A stretch of 52,901 nt of DNA. It comes from Bacillus sp. AFS073361. Lineage in GTDB: Bacteria > Bacillota > Bacilli > Bacillales > Cytobacillaceae. Position numbers and translations under genes: made by a program. Positions 15,128 to 23,120 of the stretch are shown here, in pieces. The stretch's first letter is position 1. Every line of letters starts with the position of its first letter. The stretch spans positions 1 through 52,901 of the forward strand of contig NZ_NUZU01000218.1 in the NCBI RefSeq assembly GCF_002567005.1. Direction: 5' to 3'. The notes under the pieces are model-generated. The model did not search any database and had not been told where the DNA came from. It was given only the letters and a program-made list of their open reading frames with translations.

Positions 15128-15754
15128 TCATAGTTCCTTGGAAGACAGTGGTAAGAACAGCTTAACGCCCCGTTTATTAAATGGCAGGATTTTTAAATCT
15201 GCTATTAAATGACTGATGTAACCAGCCAAACACGAATAGAAAACACCATCAATCCCGATTGAAGCTTGGAAGTTGGAAGCAATAATCCCAAAGAACACAG
15301 TGCCTAAAACCGAATGAGTATAGCTGCGATGAGAAGTAAAGGAGGCAATGACTATATAAATCCCTAGCAGAATTAACCATAGTTCCCCTAAAGAGAATCC
15401 GCCCGCCAGGACGGCAATTCCTGTGATGGTTAACATATGTCTTTGCTTAATGAAGGATGCAACCAAGACGATCAAACAGCCGATTCCAATCCCCAGACAT
15501 CTATCTACCATTGTTTTTTCAAAGAAACTATATAGAATCATAATCATTCCAATGATCATCGCAGAAAGTCGAATCACCTTATGCGACAAAGTAATTTTTT
15601 CACGAAGCTTCCCGTCAATATCAAGATCAGGCATTAATCCTGAGACGCTTCCTAATCCTACAAACAAAAGTGTCGCAGAAGGAGAAGTATGAAATGTATT
15701 CGCAACAATAAATCCAGTTGCTGCCCCAATTACTGCGTGTGATGTACCATTCAA
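15128..15754 (-). CDS. YdjM-like membrane-bound metal-dependent hydrolase
   Basis: 208 residues with about five membrane helices. Family hallmarks are the N-terminal MNGTSHAVIGAATGF with its His, LMPDLDIDG with two Asp, SHKVIRLS, HRSYTHSVLGT and AGYISHLIADLK. Together these His/Asp residues form the putative metal site of the YdjM family (LexA-regulated in E. coli; activity unknown). The start is TTG behind GAGGTGG. The gene is monocistronic and converges on the terminator at 15026. Confidence 0.88.
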   Translation of the reverse strand: MNGTSHAVIGAATGFIVANTFHTSPSATLLFVGLGSVSGLMPDLDIDGKLREKITLSHKVIRLSAMIIGMIMILYSFFEKTMVDRCLGIGIGCLIVLVASFIKQRHMLTITGIAVLAGGFSLGELWLILLGIYIVIASFTSHRSYTHSVLGTVFFGIIASNFQASIGIDGVFYSCLAGYISHLIADLKILPFNKRGVKLFLPLSSKEL

Positions 15755-15906
15755 TTAAATTCCACCTCTATAAATTATTTATGTAGAAAATCAAATCTGA
15801 CATAACTATTGTACAACGAAACATTTGTTCTGTTTAGAGATTTGTAGATTTTAAGTAAACTTTATGGATAATTAACATCAGCAGAAGTAATGGTAGTTAA
15901 AATAAC

Positions 15907-15939
15907 AAAAAACACGCTGTGCAACTCAACGTGTTTTTT
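15907..15939. terminator. Bidirectional intrinsic terminator
   Basis: AAAAAACACG (15907-15916) pairs with CGTGTTTTTT (15930-15939). It terminates the riboswitch-controlled minus-strand gene that ends at 15976 and separates it from the YdjM-like gene. Confidence 0.85.
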
Positions 15940-15975
15940 GCAAACTTCTTTTTTGATCATTATGAATCGACATTA

Positions 15976-16167
15976 TTAATTGCCAGAAAGATTTAAAAAT
16001 AGTCCGTCTAGCGGGTGCGGATAACGAAATTGTACTACTTCTCCCTTTGGAATTTCTGGTTTGACAACTACCGTGTGGCACTTTTCTTGATTTTCTTGAA
16101 TTTTTGCTATTATTTGGTCTAAATTTCTCCCATCAAAATATGGTGGATAGTTTGAATCTAATTGCAT
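15976..16167 (-). CDS. 63-residue protein of unknown function under c-di-GMP riboswitch control
   Basis: MQLDSNYPPYFDGRNLDQII begins a small soluble protein with a helix (IIAKIQENQEKCHTVVV) and a Pro-rich second half (KPEIPKGEVVQFRYPHPLDG). One Cys, no signal or membrane segment. I do not recognise the family. GAGGAGAG lies 8 nt upstream; an ATG four bases closer is out of frame. A c-di-GMP-I riboswitch ends only 9 bases before that site, so expression should respond to c-di-GMP. It is followed by a terminator, making it the sole gene controlled. Confidence 0.7.
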   Translation of the reverse strand: MQLDSNYPPYFDGRNLDQIIAKIQENQEKCHTVVVKPEIPKGEVVQFRYPHPLDGLFLNLSGN

Positions 16168-16190
16168 ACATTTTCTCTCCTCTTAATTGA

Positions 16191-16268
16191 GGCAGCACAG
16201 CCATCATAGTATAGAACCTTAGACCTGTAACTTTGCGTCCCATTCTTTCGAAAGGTTTGCCTTTATCT
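16191..16268 (-). promoter_or_regulatory. Cyclic di-GMP-I (GEMM) riboswitch
   Basis: On the minus strand the RNA reads GGCAAACC, then UUUCGAAAGAAUGGGACGCA, AAG, ACAGGUCUAA and finally GAUGGCUGUGCUGCC. This matches the GEMM-I aptamer core: GCAAACC, GAAA tetraloop, GGGACGCAAAG and the closing GCC strand. It lies directly upstream of the 63-residue gene. After the aptamer, CCUC can pair with GAGG of the ribosome binding site across AAUUAA, suggesting control of translation initiation. No terminator separates aptamer and gene. Confidence 0.92.
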
Positions 16269-16450
16269 AGTTTTGGTATTAAAGAACTAGATTAATAGTA
16301 CTATAAAAAATACAAGAAACGAATATAAATAATTCGAAAAAATACGACAAATAATGATAAAATCCAGTGATAAGAGAATAAAATACATTTTGCATTCAAT
16401 TCCCTGCCGGGGTTCGTGATTCATTTCGGGTAGGGTGGGGGAGTTAAGCT

Positions 16451-17032
16451 TTATTCCTTCTTTCCATTTCCTCCGAAAATAATTTGACCTTCTGCATTAT
16501 AAACTGTTACCTTTACTGGCAATGTAACTTTATCTTTCTGAAAAACAGCATACCAAACCCATAAGTGATCACGAACCAAAAACCTGTTTGGCTGGATGTT
16601 GCCTTCACTATTTATTACAATGGTTTTCGCCTCGTCTTCTGCAAAACCATATATAACCGACAAATCTTTTTGGATATGATTTTTAGCCCGCCAGTCTATT
16701 GGTCCTCTCTCGACTTTCTCTTCCTTGAACTCCTGGAAATCCATCATTGGAAAAATGAATTGTTTAAATTTAGTAAACTCTTTATTTGTAAGCACAGGCG
16801 AGATTCCAGAACTGTTCTCGGCAAAAACTAAATTAGAATGAGCATCAAACAAAAGAATTTTTTGGCAATCTCCAAATTGTGCTGTTACTTTTTCACAGAT
16901 ACTTTCTTCCAAGGAGGTAGTAGGAATATTAAGTTTAGCAGGAATTGCAGGTTTTGTTGGCCGTGATGACAAAAAATAAATTACCGCACCTAACCCTATA
17001 CAGAGTACAGCTATTAAAATTTTTTTATTCAT
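16451..17032 (-). CDS. Membrane-anchored protein of unknown function
   Basis: 193 residues. The N-terminus (MNKKILIAVLCIGLGAVIYF) is a signal anchor; the rest is an extracytoplasmic domain with two Cys (SICEKVTAQFGDCQK) that could form a disulfide and strands such as KILLFDAHSNLVFAEN, DLSVIYGFAEDEAKTIVINS, and KVTVYNAEGQIIFGGNG. No family recognised. A weak AGGGGAGATTG site lies before the ATG. The gap between it and the riboswitch (16269-16450) shows only GC-rich sequence near 16400-16440 and no gene. Confidence 0.65.
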   Translation of the reverse strand: MNKKILIAVLCIGLGAVIYFLSSRPTKPAIPAKLNIPTTSLEESICEKVTAQFGDCQKILLFDAHSNLVFAENSSGISPVLTNKEFTKFKQFIFPMMDFQEFKEEKVERGPIDWRAKNHIQKDLSVIYGFAEDEAKTIVINSEGNIQPNRFLVRDHLWVWYAVFQKDKVTLPVKVTVYNAEGQIIFGGNGKKE

Positions 17033-17146
17033 CCCAATCTCCCCTAATTGAAAATAATTTTTAAGTACTAAGTCAATTATATGATAAACTACACGCTGTC
17101 TAAGACATAGATTTAATATAAAGGGATTTTAATTGGAATTTAATGG

Positions 17147-17398
17147 TATAATGGGGGTGGCTGTAGGATTATGGGTATGAGGGAGTATCAATGTTATCGC
17201 GTCTCATTCAGTTTGGAATTGCCATTATGGGTCTCGTTTTCTCTTGTAACCTAGGTGCGTTTCTTCATATGTAGAACGCTTTTTTATTAACGCAGCATGG
17301 CTGTTGAAATTTGATAGAGTATTGGCGGATGCTTTCTGCCAACGTTCACCTAGGTTCAGGTGTCCGATTAAAATGGGCGATCCGCCTTTTCTATTTTT
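17147..17398 (+). ncRNA. Possible structured transcript with a 27-codon ORF, antiparallel to acp
   Basis: An extended -10 promoter, TGG-TATAAT (17144-17152), faces right. A 27-codon ORF (17191-17274, MLSRLIQFGIAIMGLVFSCN onward, one membrane helix) follows GAGGGAG. AACCTAGGTG (17248-17257) is perfectly complementary to CACCTAGGTT (17347-17356). GGCGGAT near 17335 pairs with ATCCGCC (17380-17386), which is followed by TTTTCTATTTTTT. Together this looks like a short structured RNA with its own terminator, possibly coding a small membrane peptide. Neither use is proven. Confidence 0.3.
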
Positions 17399-17625
17399 TA
17401 ACGGTTTTCAATATATTTTACAACATCACCGACCGTTTGGAGCGTTGCTGCAGTTTTTTCACTAATTTCAATCGCGAATTCATCTTCAATTTCCATCGTC
17501 AAGTTCACCATATCAAGCGAGTCTGCTTCGAAGTCGTCTTTAAAAGATGCCTCTAATTTGATATTCTCCATTTTCACACCGAGTTGATCGGCAATAATCG
17601 GCTTTAACTTTTCAAATATGGTCAT
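17398..17625 (-). CDS. Acyl carrier protein
   Basis: 75 residues, very acidic, four-helix ACP fold. Ser36 in FEADSLDMVNLTMEIEDEF is the 4'-phosphopantetheine attachment site (family motif DSL); the end TVGDVVKYIENR is typical. ATG 17625 is used because AGGAGG lies 5 nt upstream. It is not next to fatty-acid or polyketide synthesis genes, unlike the housekeeping acpP (which usually reads GADSLD), so it may be a second, specialised ACP. Substrates are not readable from context; the neighbour is a BclA-like protein. Confidence 0.9.
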   Translation of the reverse strand: MTIFEKLKPIIADQLGVKMENIKLEASFKDDFEADSLDMVNLTMEIEDEFAIEISEKTAATLQTVGDVVKYIENR

Positions 17626-17787
17626 TGGGTATCCTCCTAAGTATACATAGGCACCATTATAACAATCATATTCTAAGTGTAAAACATAAAAGTATTGCCA
17701 ATTCCGGCGGACATGTGACGAATGAGTAGGAAACAATTCGTATGGAATAACTTCCAATGGATCGGCTGTCAAAGGAAACACCAATTA

Positions 17788-18246
17788 TCAGCTAAGTTTC
17801 ACAATGGATAGTGATGCGGCATTTATACCTTGTCCCCCTAAAACCGGTAAAAGTGTATCTGTGGTCGTACCAATATTTCTTAGCTCAATGGTGGATTTTT
17901 TGGAAACATGGATAATTGCTTGTCCTATAAGCATGAGAGTCGCATTATTCACTTGCCTTGTTATGCCAAACTTTGTGAGATTTTCTGGCTCAGAAGAATC
18001 GCCTAAGAAAATACCATATACAGAAGTGGAAGCAGGTCCATCTATGAGTAATGTATATTCGATCTTATAGTCTCCCGATTTCAAAACTTTTATTGTACTG
18101 CGATTCGTGGAAAATCGTATATTTTTTAATGAACCATGTTGATTAAATCGTATATTTTCCTGGGGATTTACTAAAATCGGCTCGGTTCCTACGAATGCAA
18201 AATAGCCATAAGCTGCTGAAGAATCTTGCCTATTTCGATCAGACAT
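17788..18246 (-). CDS. BclA C-terminal-like (TNF/C1q jelly-roll) protein
   Basis: 152 residues without a signal peptide or collagen-like repeats. The pattern of beta strands (YGYFAFVGTEPILVNPQENI; STIKVLKSGDYKIEYTLLI; ATLMLIGQAIIHVSKKSTIE; ending AASLSIVKL) and the small motif STSVYGIFLG resemble the C-terminal trimeric jelly-roll of BclA-type exosporium/spore surface proteins of bacilli. It would be a stand-alone head domain, probably spore-associated. GGTGGTG precedes the ATG. Spore location is inferred from family only. Confidence 0.65.
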   Translation of the reverse strand: MSDRNRQDSSAAYGYFAFVGTEPILVNPQENIRFNQHGSLKNIRFSTNRSTIKVLKSGDYKIEYTLLIDGPASTSVYGIFLGDSSEPENLTKFGITRQVNNATLMLIGQAIIHVSKKSTIELRNIGTTTDTLLPVLGGQGINAASLSIVKLS

Positions 18247-18468
18247 TATTAAATCACCACCTTTTTAATCTACTAATATAGGATATTAGAGATTGTAAGA
18301 AATGCTTGTACAATTGTGTAACTTGAGATTTCTATCCTCATTTGGGTTGGCACGAGATGTGTATTCTAAATTGTGAAACAAAAGGAAGTACTTTTAGTTG
18401 CAAAACGTATGTTAACTGTTAATAAATCGAAAAGATAATTGTATAATAATGGTAAGAGGGGAGAGAGT

Positions 18469-18642
18469 ATGGTGAATACATTTAAAGAGAAAAGAAAGGC
18501 CCGAAGAGACAAGAGGAAAGAAGAAGGGAAGGAATCCATTTGGTGGGAAGTCCTTGATATCTCTTTGGATTTAGTGGAATTAATTGGGCCAATTCTTATT
18601 CGGTCTGCTCGGTCAGTTACTAAATTTTTGGACCATCATTAA
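18469..18642 (+). CDS. Small basic hypothetical protein
   Basis: 57 residues: a very basic N-terminus (MVNTFKEKRKARRDKRKEEG) followed by an amphipathic or membrane-associated helix (IWWEVLDISLDLVELIGPIL) and a basic end. ATG 18469 follows GAGGGGAGAG. A TATAAT box at 18442-18447 forbids the longer frame starting at 18439. Family not recognised, though small proteins of this shape are common in bacilli. Confidence 0.55.
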   Translation: MVNTFKEKRKARRDKRKEEGKESIWWEVLDISLDLVELIGPILIRSARSVTKFLDHH

Positions 18643-18877
18643 TTACATACTAAGTGTTTATAATTACGTGCTGCTTGAAAATGATCATCATAAGTATATG
18701 GCTTTAGCTCTATATAACAGGGGCTAAGGCCTTTTTCTCGTTTTTTTAGGGGCTAGTATACTTGTACATCTATTTTCCTATGATATATAAATCATAATTC
18801 TTAGGCAGAATATTTGAATGTTACTCAAACATATATTATAATTTAGTTATGTAACATTGAAGGAGAGTAATGATTCG

Positions 18878-19444
18878 TTGGAAACAGTGGATGCACTTAG
18901 AGACTTAGAACAAATAAATGCCATGAAAAATTACCTTATGGAACATTCATATAGGGATTATTTATTATTTGTTGTTGGAATAAATACAGGGCTTAGAATA
19001 TCTGAACTGCTACTGATTAAGGTAAAGGAACTTTTTAATGGGGATGGGGAAATGAAGGATTTTTATCATTACTCTGAACTGGAGAGTGAAAAGAGGAAGT
19101 CGGTTTATTTAAACAAAAGAGTGAAAGAAGCGGTAAATTCTTACTTAGACCAGGTCAACAGTGAACAACAAATTTATTTATTCCAATCTCGTAAATTTAA
19201 ACAACCGATTACACGACAACAGGCCTATCGAATCATCCATGATGCAGCTGTTAAGGTAGGTATTGAAGGAAAAATCGGGACGAATTCACTAGCAAAGACC
19301 TTCGGATATCATGCCTTTAAACAAGGTGTCTCGATTGCACTCTTACAAAAACACTTTAACCATTCCACACCATCGGAGACACTTAAATTTTTAGGAATAA
19401 CAAAAGAAGACCTGATTACCACTCAGATCGATGTAAATTTATGA
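18878..19444 (+). CDS. Tyrosine recombinase homologue with lost catalytic residues
   Basis: A 188-residue protein equal to the catalytic domain of phage-integrase family recombinases (YoeC-like short form). Arg40 in INTGLRISELL and the late His162 in FNHSTPS remain. The box that normally reads HTLRKTFGYH is NSLAKTFGYH (His to Asn at 136, Arg to Ala at 139), and the nucleophile box TLRYIGI is TLKFLGI (Tyr to Phe at 171). It therefore cannot cut DNA by the family mechanism and may only bind DNA. TTG 18878 lies 10 nt behind AAGGAGAG; a TTG at 18857 would overlap that site. A yitT gene follows. Confidence 0.8.
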   Translation: METVDALRDLEQINAMKNYLMEHSYRDYLLFVVGINTGLRISELLLIKVKELFNGDGEMKDFYHYSELESEKRKSVYLNKRVKEAVNSYLDQVNSEQQIYLFQSRKFKQPITRQQAYRIIHDAAVKVGIEGKIGTNSLAKTFGYHAFKQGVSIALLQKHFNHSTPSETLKFLGITKEDLITTQIDVNL

Positions 19445-19511
19445 GTAGAAAAAATCTATTGGAGAAAAAGTCAGAGATACAGTTGAAAAGTAAAGGGAAG
19501 AGAGGAAATAT

Positions 19512-20384
19512 ATGACTACAAACAAAATACATAAAACTAATAAACTAAAATTTATTCTGCGCGGATTAATGGTCGTTATCGGGGGATTAATTGCTGCCTA
19601 TGGACTAGAAACGGTTCTTATTCCTAACCACGTATCAGATGGAGGAGTGACGGGTCTTAGTATCGTTGGATCAGAACTATTTGATTTACCATTGGGTGTT
19701 CTCATTGCTGTGATCAACATTCCCTTTATCTGGTTGGGATATAAGCAAATTGGAAAAAGTTTCGCGTTATTTTCGATTATCGGGATTGCTTCCCTAGCGG
19801 TTGGAACCAGTCTCTTGCACCATACGCCTGCTATTATTGAGGGAGATACATTGTTAGTGACAGTGGTTGGCGGTATTATCCTTGGATTTGGGATGGGGTT
19901 AGCCTTAAGGAATGGCGGTGCATTGGATGGAATTGATATGCTGGCCGTCCTCCTATCTCGAAAATTACCGTTTGGTACCAGTGACCTCATTCTATTCTTA
20001 AACATATTTGTATTTATTTTTGTTGGCATCGCATTTGGTTTACAAGGGGCGATTCTATCGGCCATTGCTTACTTTATTGCTTCGAAAGTGATTCACATTG
20101 TGGAAGAAGGGTTAAGCGGTTCTAAAACCTTCAATATTATCACCACCCAGCCTGAAATAATGGTGGAGACCATCTGTGATCGTTTAGGCCGAAGTGCAAC
20201 GTATAAAGAAGCTTATGGCGGTTTTTCCCATGAAAAATTTAAAGAAATCACCTGTGTCATTAACCGCTTAGAAGAAACAAAATTAAAAGAAATCATCAAT
20301 GAACTGGATCCAAAATCCTTTGTTACCGTTTATGATGTAGCAGAGGTGAAGGGCGGTAATTTCAGAAAGCACAACATTCATTAG
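19512..20384 (+). CDS. YitT family membrane protein
   Basis: 290 residues: five to six membrane helices (GLMVVIGGLIAAYGLETVLI, GVTGLSIVGSELFDLPLGVL, FALFSIIGIASLAVG, VGGIILGFGMGLAL, LNIFVFIFVGIAFG) followed from about residue 205 by a cytoplasmic DUF2179 domain (KTFNIITTQPEIMVETICDR, RSATYKEAYGGFSHE, SFVTVYDVAEVKGGNF). This order, DUF161 then DUF2179, defines the YitT family of uncharacterised transporters. AGAGGAAAT precedes the ATG. Single gene, 67 nt after the recombinase homologue. Confidence 0.93.
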   Translation: MTTNKIHKTNKLKFILRGLMVVIGGLIAAYGLETVLIPNHVSDGGVTGLSIVGSELFDLPLGVLIAVINIPFIWLGYKQIGKSFALFSIIGIASLAVGTSLLHHTPAIIEGDTLLVTVVGGIILGFGMGLALRNGGALDGIDMLAVLLSRKLPFGTSDLILFLNIFVFIFVGIAFGLQGAILSAIAYFIASKVIHIVEEGLSGSKTFNIITTQPEIMVETICDRLGRSATYKEAYGGFSHEKFKEITCVINRLEETKLKEIINELDPKSFVTVYDVAEVKGGNFRKHNIH

Positions 20385-20514
20385 CTGAATGGGCGAGATC
20401 AGAACCTTGAAAAGAAAAGAATGCACAATTTGTCGATAAATAGGTGAAAAAATTAAGATAATAGTTTATAATCATTTAGTCATAGAAATTAATATATCAT
20501 TGCATGTATGCAAA

Positions 20515-20548
20515 CGAGGTTCTAGCCCCCCTCATTAAAAAAACTAAG
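20515..20548 (+). promoter_or_regulatory. PreQ1-I riboswitch aptamer
   Basis: CGAGGTTCTAGC, then CCCCCTC, then ATTAAAAAAACTAAG: the small H-type pseudoknot aptamer of class I preQ1 riboswitches, with the P1 stem GAGG/CCTC and the A-rich tail that invades it. It controls the queC-queD-queE-transporter operon that begins at 20611. A TATAAT box lies at 20467-20472. Confidence 0.95.
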
Positions 20549-20554
20549 ATGAAG

Positions 20555-20585
20555 CAGTACTTCTATCTTGGGGTACTGTTTTTTC
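20555..20585 (+). terminator. Riboswitch-controlled terminator in front of queC
   Basis: CAGTAC (20555-20560) pairs with GTACTG (20573-20578), followed by a T run. It is the expression platform of the preQ1 aptamer: with ligand the terminator should form and the operon stop. Confidence 0.88.
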
Positions 20586-20610
20586 TATTTGAAAGGAAGT
20601 ATAGAAAGAA

Positions 20611-21267
20611 ATGTTGAAAAATGAGAAGGCCATTGTTGTATTTAGTGGTGGACAAGACAGCACCACTTGTTTATTTTGGGCATTAAAACAATTTAAAGAA
20701 GTAGAAGTCGTTACGTTTGATTACAATCAAAGGCATAGTTTAGAAATTGAATGTGCCAAAAATATAGCCAATGAGCTTGGTGTAAAACACCATATTTTAG
20801 ATATGGCCTTACTAAATCAATTAGCCCCTAATGCGTTAACGCGTTCAGATATTGAAGTGACTGATGGCGGTGAAGGGGAACTTCCCTCCACATTTGTGCC
20901 AGGTCGGAACCTATTATTCCTAACTTTTGCAGGTGTTTTAGCTCGTCAAGTGGGAGCGAAGCATTTAGTCACAGGTGTATGTGAAACAGATTTCAGCGGT
21001 TACCCGGACTGCCGTGATATTTTTATTAAATCATTGAATGTTACGTTAAATCTTTCGATGGACGATAACTTTGTCATTCATACCCCGTTAATGTGGATCA
21101 ACAAAGCACAAACATGGGCACTAGCGGATGAATTGGGCGCATTAGAGTTTGTTCGTGAAAAAACATTAACTTGCTACAACGGTGTGATTGCGGATGGATG
21201 CGGCGAATGCCCAGCCTGTGTGTTACGAAAAAGAGGGCTTGAAGACTTTTTAAATGGGAGGTTTTAG
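20611..21267 (+). CDS. queC: 7-cyano-7-deazaguanine synthase QueC
   Basis: 218 residues. Converts 7-carboxy-7-deazaguanine to preQ0 with ATP and ammonia in queuosine biosynthesis. The PP-loop is AIVVFSGGQDSTTCLFW at residues 8-24, and the zinc site is the cysteine cluster CYNGVIADGCGECPACVLRK near the C-terminus. PSTFVPGRNLLFLTFA and TGVCETDFSGYPDCR are standard family blocks. GAAAGGAAG lies before the ATG. First gene of a preQ1-riboswitch operon; queD follows 2 nt later. Confidence 0.97.
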   Translation: MLKNEKAIVVFSGGQDSTTCLFWALKQFKEVEVVTFDYNQRHSLEIECAKNIANELGVKHHILDMALLNQLAPNALTRSDIEVTDGGEGELPSTFVPGRNLLFLTFAGVLARQVGAKHLVTGVCETDFSGYPDCRDIFIKSLNVTLNLSMDDNFVIHTPLMWINKAQTWALADELGALEFVREKTLTCYNGVIADGCGECPACVLRKRGLEDFLNGRF

Positions 21268-21269
21268 CG

Positions 21270-21746
21270 ATGGGTTTTCGAATCGTTGATAAACTTCAAA
21301 AAATAAATGAGGACATTCATCCACATCAATTAAAATATCATCATAAACGTGTACTTGTAAGCAAAGAATTCACCTTCGATGCTTCGCATCACTTGCATTG
21401 TTATGAAGGGAAATGCAAAAATTTGCACGGCCACACATACCACGTTATTTTCGGAATCAGCGGATTTGTTGATGAACGCGGCTTAATGATTGACTTCGGT
21501 GATATTAAAGAGATTTGGAAAAATGAAATTGAAATATTCCTTGATCATCAATACTTGAATGAAACCTTACCATACATGAATACAACCGCAGAAAATATGG
21601 TGGTTTGGATTTATGAGAAAATGAAGGAAGCATTAGATACAGAAGAGCGGATGGAACAATATCATGGAGCAAGAGTGGAATTTGTCCGTCTCTTTGAAAC
21701 TCCGACCAGCTATGCAGAAGCTAGAAGGGAGTGGATGGAGGAATGA
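21270..21746 (+). CDS. queD: 6-carboxytetrahydropterin synthase QueD
   Basis: 158 residues. Converts 7,8-dihydroneopterin triphosphate to 6-carboxy-5,6,7,8-tetrahydropterin, an early queuosine step. The zinc-binding histidines are in FDASHHLHCYEGKCKNLHGH (His of SHH and HGH), with the catalytic Cys in GKCKNLHGH. EFVRLFETPTSYAE closes the domain. It starts 2 nt after queC with GGGAGG inside the queC end, and its last codons overlap the start of queE. Confidence 0.96.
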   Translation: MGFRIVDKLQKINEDIHPHQLKYHHKRVLVSKEFTFDASHHLHCYEGKCKNLHGHTYHVIFGISGFVDERGLMIDFGDIKEIWKNEIEIFLDHQYLNETLPYMNTTAENMVVWIYEKMKEALDTEERMEQYHGARVEFVRLFETPTSYAEARREWMEE

Positions 21747-22471
21747 GCAAGATTCCTGTTCTAGAAATCTTTGGCCCAACCATCCAAGGAGAAGGGATGG
21801 TCATTGGTCAAAAAACAATGTTCGTTCGGACCGCCGGCTGTGATTATTCTTGCAGCTGGTGTGATTCTGCCTTTACATGGGATGGCAGCGCAAAAGAGGA
21901 TATCCAGCAAATGACTGCTGAAGAAATATGGGTTGAACTAAAAAGAGTCGGCGGCGATAATTTCTCATTTGTGACAATCTCTGGGGGAAATCCGGCACTT
22001 CTTAAAAATTTAGATGTGTTTATTGATTTATTAAAAGAAAAAGACATCAAGATTGGGATCGAAACACAAGGGAGCAGATGGCAAGACTGGTTCTTAAACG
22101 TTGATGAACTAACGATTTCACCGAAACCGCCAAGTTCCAATATGATCACCAATTTTGAAATCTTAGATTCTATTTTTCAAAATTTAAACGACAATGATTT
22201 TAAACATCAAGTGAGTTTGAAAGTCGTCATCTTTGATGAAAACGATCTTGAATATGCGAAAAAGGTTCATCATCGTTACCCAGAGATTCCTTTTTACCTT
22301 CAGGTTGGTAATGATGATATTACGAATATGAATAACAATGAATTGATTCAAAAACTTCTGAATAAATATGAGTGGTTAGTTGATTGTGTGGTTTTAGACC
22401 CAGCGTTGAATGATGTTAAAGTATTGCCGCAATTGCATGCCTTGCTTTGGGGAAATAAGCGAGGCGTGTAA
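21743..22471 (+). CDS. queE: 7-carboxy-7-deazaguanine synthase QueE (radical SAM)
   Basis: 242 residues. A radical S-adenosylmethionine enzyme that contracts the pterin ring to 7-carboxy-7-deazaguanine. The 4Fe-4S ligands are CDYSCSWC in RTAGCDYSCSWCDSAFTW; IFGPTIQGEG at the N-terminus and TISGGNPAL are family motifs. ATG 21743 overlaps the queD stop (ATGA), so translation is coupled; an upstream GTG at 21731 would add four unconserved residues. Third gene of the queuosine operon. Confidence 0.96.
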   Translation: MSKIPVLEIFGPTIQGEGMVIGQKTMFVRTAGCDYSCSWCDSAFTWDGSAKEDIQQMTAEEIWVELKRVGGDNFSFVTISGGNPALLKNLDVFIDLLKEKDIKIGIETQGSRWQDWFLNVDELTISPKPPSSNMITNFEILDSIFQNLNDNDFKHQVSLKVVIFDENDLEYAKKVHHRYPEIPFYLQVGNDDITNMNNNELIQKLLNKYEWLVDCVVLDPALNDVKVLPQLHALLWGNKRGV

Positions 22472-22497
22472 GAGGTTAGAAAGAGAGTAGGGATAGA

Positions 22498-23037
22498 ATG
22501 AGAATCATAATATATTTAATTTCCATCGTAACGGCGAACGTGGTTACGGCAGCTTTTGCCCCATTGCAGATGGGGGTATTTATTGTCCCTATGGGTACCT
22601 TATTTATCGGAGCCACGTTTATCTTTCGAGACTTGGTTCAAAATAAATATGGCAGAAAGAAGACTTATATTTTCATAGGAACAGCTTTATTCCTTTCTGC
22701 GGTTGTATCATTCATTTTAGGGGATACACTGATTATCGTCTTAGCTTCGGCTCTCTCGTTTGCCGTGGCAGAAACAACAGATACAGAGATTTATACAAGA
22801 TTGAAACTGCCGATGAGCTGGAGAGTTTTTTATAGTGGAGTCGTCGGGGGCTTATTGGATTCGGTGATCTTCGTCATCATTGGCCTTAGCCCGCTTGGAG
22901 CCAACTTCTTACCATGGGAAGCCGTGCCAGCAGCTATTCTTGGGCAAGTCATCGTGAAATCGATCATCCAGGGAATCGCAGCAGTAATTTTAAGCCAGGT
23001 AACTAACTCAATGACTAAACATGCACTGTCAAAATAA
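22498..23037 (+). CDS. VUT family (YhhQ/QueT-type) queuosine precursor transporter
   Basis: 179 residues with about six membrane helices. The VUT (DUF165) family signature is visible: ANVVTAAFAPLQMG, VPMGTLFIGATFIFRDLVQN, the cytoplasmic YGRKKTYIF, GGLLDSVIFVIIGLSPLG and GQVIVKSIIQGIAAVIL. Members import preQ0/preQ1. Position at the end of a preQ1-regulated operon supports salvage uptake. queF, which in B. subtilis sits at this position, is not in the window. 26 nt after queE, with its own ribosome binding site. Confidence 0.92.
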   Translation: MRIIIYLISIVTANVVTAAFAPLQMGVFIVPMGTLFIGATFIFRDLVQNKYGRKKTYIFIGTALFLSAVVSFILGDTLIIVLASALSFAVAETTDTEIYTRLKLPMSWRVFYSGVVGGLLDSVIFVIIGLSPLGANFLPWEAVPAAILGQVIVKSIIQGIAAVILSQVTNSMTKHALSK

Positions 23038-23045
23038 TGTAAAAT

Positions 23046-23083
23046 AAAGCTCCAAACCATGTTCAATCGGTTTGGAGCTTTTT
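23046..23083. terminator. Strong terminator of the queuosine operon
   Basis: AAAGCTCCAAACC (23046-23058) and its exact complement (23069-23081), loop of 10 nt, T tail on the plus strand and A/T tract on the other. Confidence 0.92.
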
Positions 23084-23120
23084 GATAATCGCTGCAATTT
23101 ATAGTAGATATAAAACAACT

